Below, piece by piece: positions 6,523 through 7,292 of a stretch of DNA of 7,292 bases. Every line of letters begins with the position of its first letter. The first letter of the stretch is position 1. The position numbers and the translations under genes were made by a program. The notes under the pieces are model-generated. The model had not been told where the DNA came from and searched no databases. It worked only from the letters and a program-made list of their open reading frames with translations. Origin of the DNA: Clostridiales bacterium (lineage in GTDB: Bacteria > Bacillota > Clostridia > Christensenellales > Christensenellaceae); assembly GCA_003343685.1 (NCBI GenBank), contig QAKS01000051.1, forward strand, positions 1-7,292, given 5' to 3'.

Positions 6523-7292
6523 ATGGGAATGACAATGTGCGAAAAAATACTGGCGGCCCACGCCGGGCGCGACAGCGTGGCGGCGGGCGAGCTGCTGTAC
6601 TGCGGCGTAGACATCGTGATGGGAAACGATATTACGGCGCCTGTCGCCATCGGGCGGTTCCGGGAGCGGGGGCTGAAAAGGGTGTTTGACAGAAATAAGG
6701 TGGTGATCGTGCTTGACCACTTCGCTCCGAATAAAGATGTGGCGTCGGCAGAGCAGTGCAAAATCAGCAGGGAGTTTGCAGAGGAACAGGGCCTTCGGCA
6801 TTTTTATGACGTGGGGCAGATGGGCATCGAACACGCGCTCCTGCCGGAAAAAGGCATTGTGGGCGCGGGACAGCTGGTCGTCGGTGCGGATTCTCATACA
6901 TGCACTTACGGCGCGCTGGGAGCGCTGTCTACGGGAGTGGGCTCTACGGATATGGCCTATGCCATGGCAACGGGCAGGCTCTGGTTTAAGGCGCCGAAAA
7001 GCATTTTGTTCCGGCTGCACGGAAAGCTTAAAAATGGCGTGTCCGGAAAGGATCTGATTTTGCATATTATCGGCATGATCGGCGTGGACGGGGCGCTGTA
7101 CCGCTCTATGGAATTTACCGGCGCCGAAAGCCTCACCATGGACGACCGCTTTACCGTATCGAACATGGCGATTGAGGCGGGCGGCAAGTGCGGCATTTTT
7201 ATGTCGGATCAAAAAACGAGGGAATATGTGGAAAGAAGCGGCGGCGCTTGGGCGGAGGTCGCCCCGGACAGTGATGCGGAATACGAAAGGAT
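6523..7292 (+). CDS. leuC: 3-isopropylmalate dehydratase large subunit, N-terminal 256 codons (cut by the window end)
   Basis: Aconitase-family [4Fe-4S] isomerase that, with the small subunit LeuD, converts 2-isopropylmalate to 3-isopropylmalate; in organisms with CimA it also isomerises citramalate. The frame starts at ATG 6523 and is open to the window edge. It begins [15 protein letters not shown], then shows [10 protein letters not shown] (61-70), [18 protein letters not shown] (118-135) with the family's [20 protein letters not shown], and [14 protein letters not shown] (213-226). The start at Met1 with GAGGAGG (6505-6511) 11 nt upstream is preferred to the in-frame ATGs at 6529 and 6535. 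The sequence is of the shorter, archaeal-like LeuC type (about 420 residues), so the three cluster cysteines expected near residues 300-365 lie beyond the window. It follows cimA after 6 nt. leuD, and often leuB, would be expected next. Confidence 0.94.
   Translation, partial: MGMTMCEKILAAHAGRDSVAAGELLYCGVDIVMGNDITAPVAIGRFRERGLKRVFDRNKVVIVLDHFAPNKDVASAEQCKISREFAEEQGLRHFYDVGQMGIEHALLPEKGIVGAGQLVVGADSHTCTYGALGALSTGVGSTDMAYAMATGRLWFKAPKSILFRLHGKLKNGVSGKDLILHIIGMIGVDGALYRSMEFTGAESLTMDDRFTVSNMAIEAGGKCGIFMSDQKTREYVERSGGAWAEVAPDSDAEYER

Noticed and set aside
6031..7212. A 393-codon open frame on the - strand opposite cimA and leuC
   Set aside because: Overlaps two clear genes and has no recognisable domain.

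Overview
The window reads as chromosomal DNA from a spore-forming member of the Firmicutes, most likely a fairly GC-rich Clostridia lineage. The grounds are an AbrB/SpoVT-like C-terminus at the left edge, strong purine-rich Shine-Dalgarno sequences (AAAGGAG, GGAGG, AAGGAGG), extended -10 promoters and a TTG start codon. No rRNA, protein set or other marker fixes the genus, so this placement is inference.

Layout. Positions 1-237 hold the end of a SpoVT-like sporulation regulator on the + strand. It overlaps tail to tail, by 4 bp, with a Nudix hydrolase on the - strand (234-872). A 182-bp divergent intergenic region (873-1054) carries a good promoter for each direction. From 1055 to the right edge everything is on the + strand and forms a branched-chain amino acid cluster: ilvB (1055-2641), ilvN (2646-3137), a 234-bp gap, leuA (3372-4883), cimA (4885-6516) and the first 256 codons of leuC (6523-7292, cut by the window end). 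Gaps of 4, 1 and 6 nt link ilvB-ilvN, leuA-cimA and cimA-leuC. The only sizeable interruption, between ilvN and leuA, contains two tandem copies of an 89-bp unit (70/89 identical) plus the start of a third.

How the genes work together. IlvBN makes 2-acetolactate (towards valine and leucine) or 2-aceto-2-hydroxybutyrate (towards isoleucine). LeuA condenses 2-ketoisovalerate with acetyl-CoA to start leucine synthesis. CimA condenses pyruvate with acetyl-CoA to give citramalate, the entry to 2-oxobutyrate and isoleucine without threonine. LeuC, with LeuD presumably downstream, isomerises both 2-isopropylmalate and citramalate. The cluster therefore encodes a route to all three branched-chain amino acids from pyruvate and acetyl-CoA.

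I found no previously undescribed system. The points most worth a second look are the substituted active site of the acetolactate synthase, including Gln where Trp usually sets 2-ketobutyrate preference, next to a gene that supplies 2-ketobutyrate; the 89-bp tandem repeat that ends at the leuA ribosome binding site; and the 5' leader of ilvB, which is too short for a T-box.
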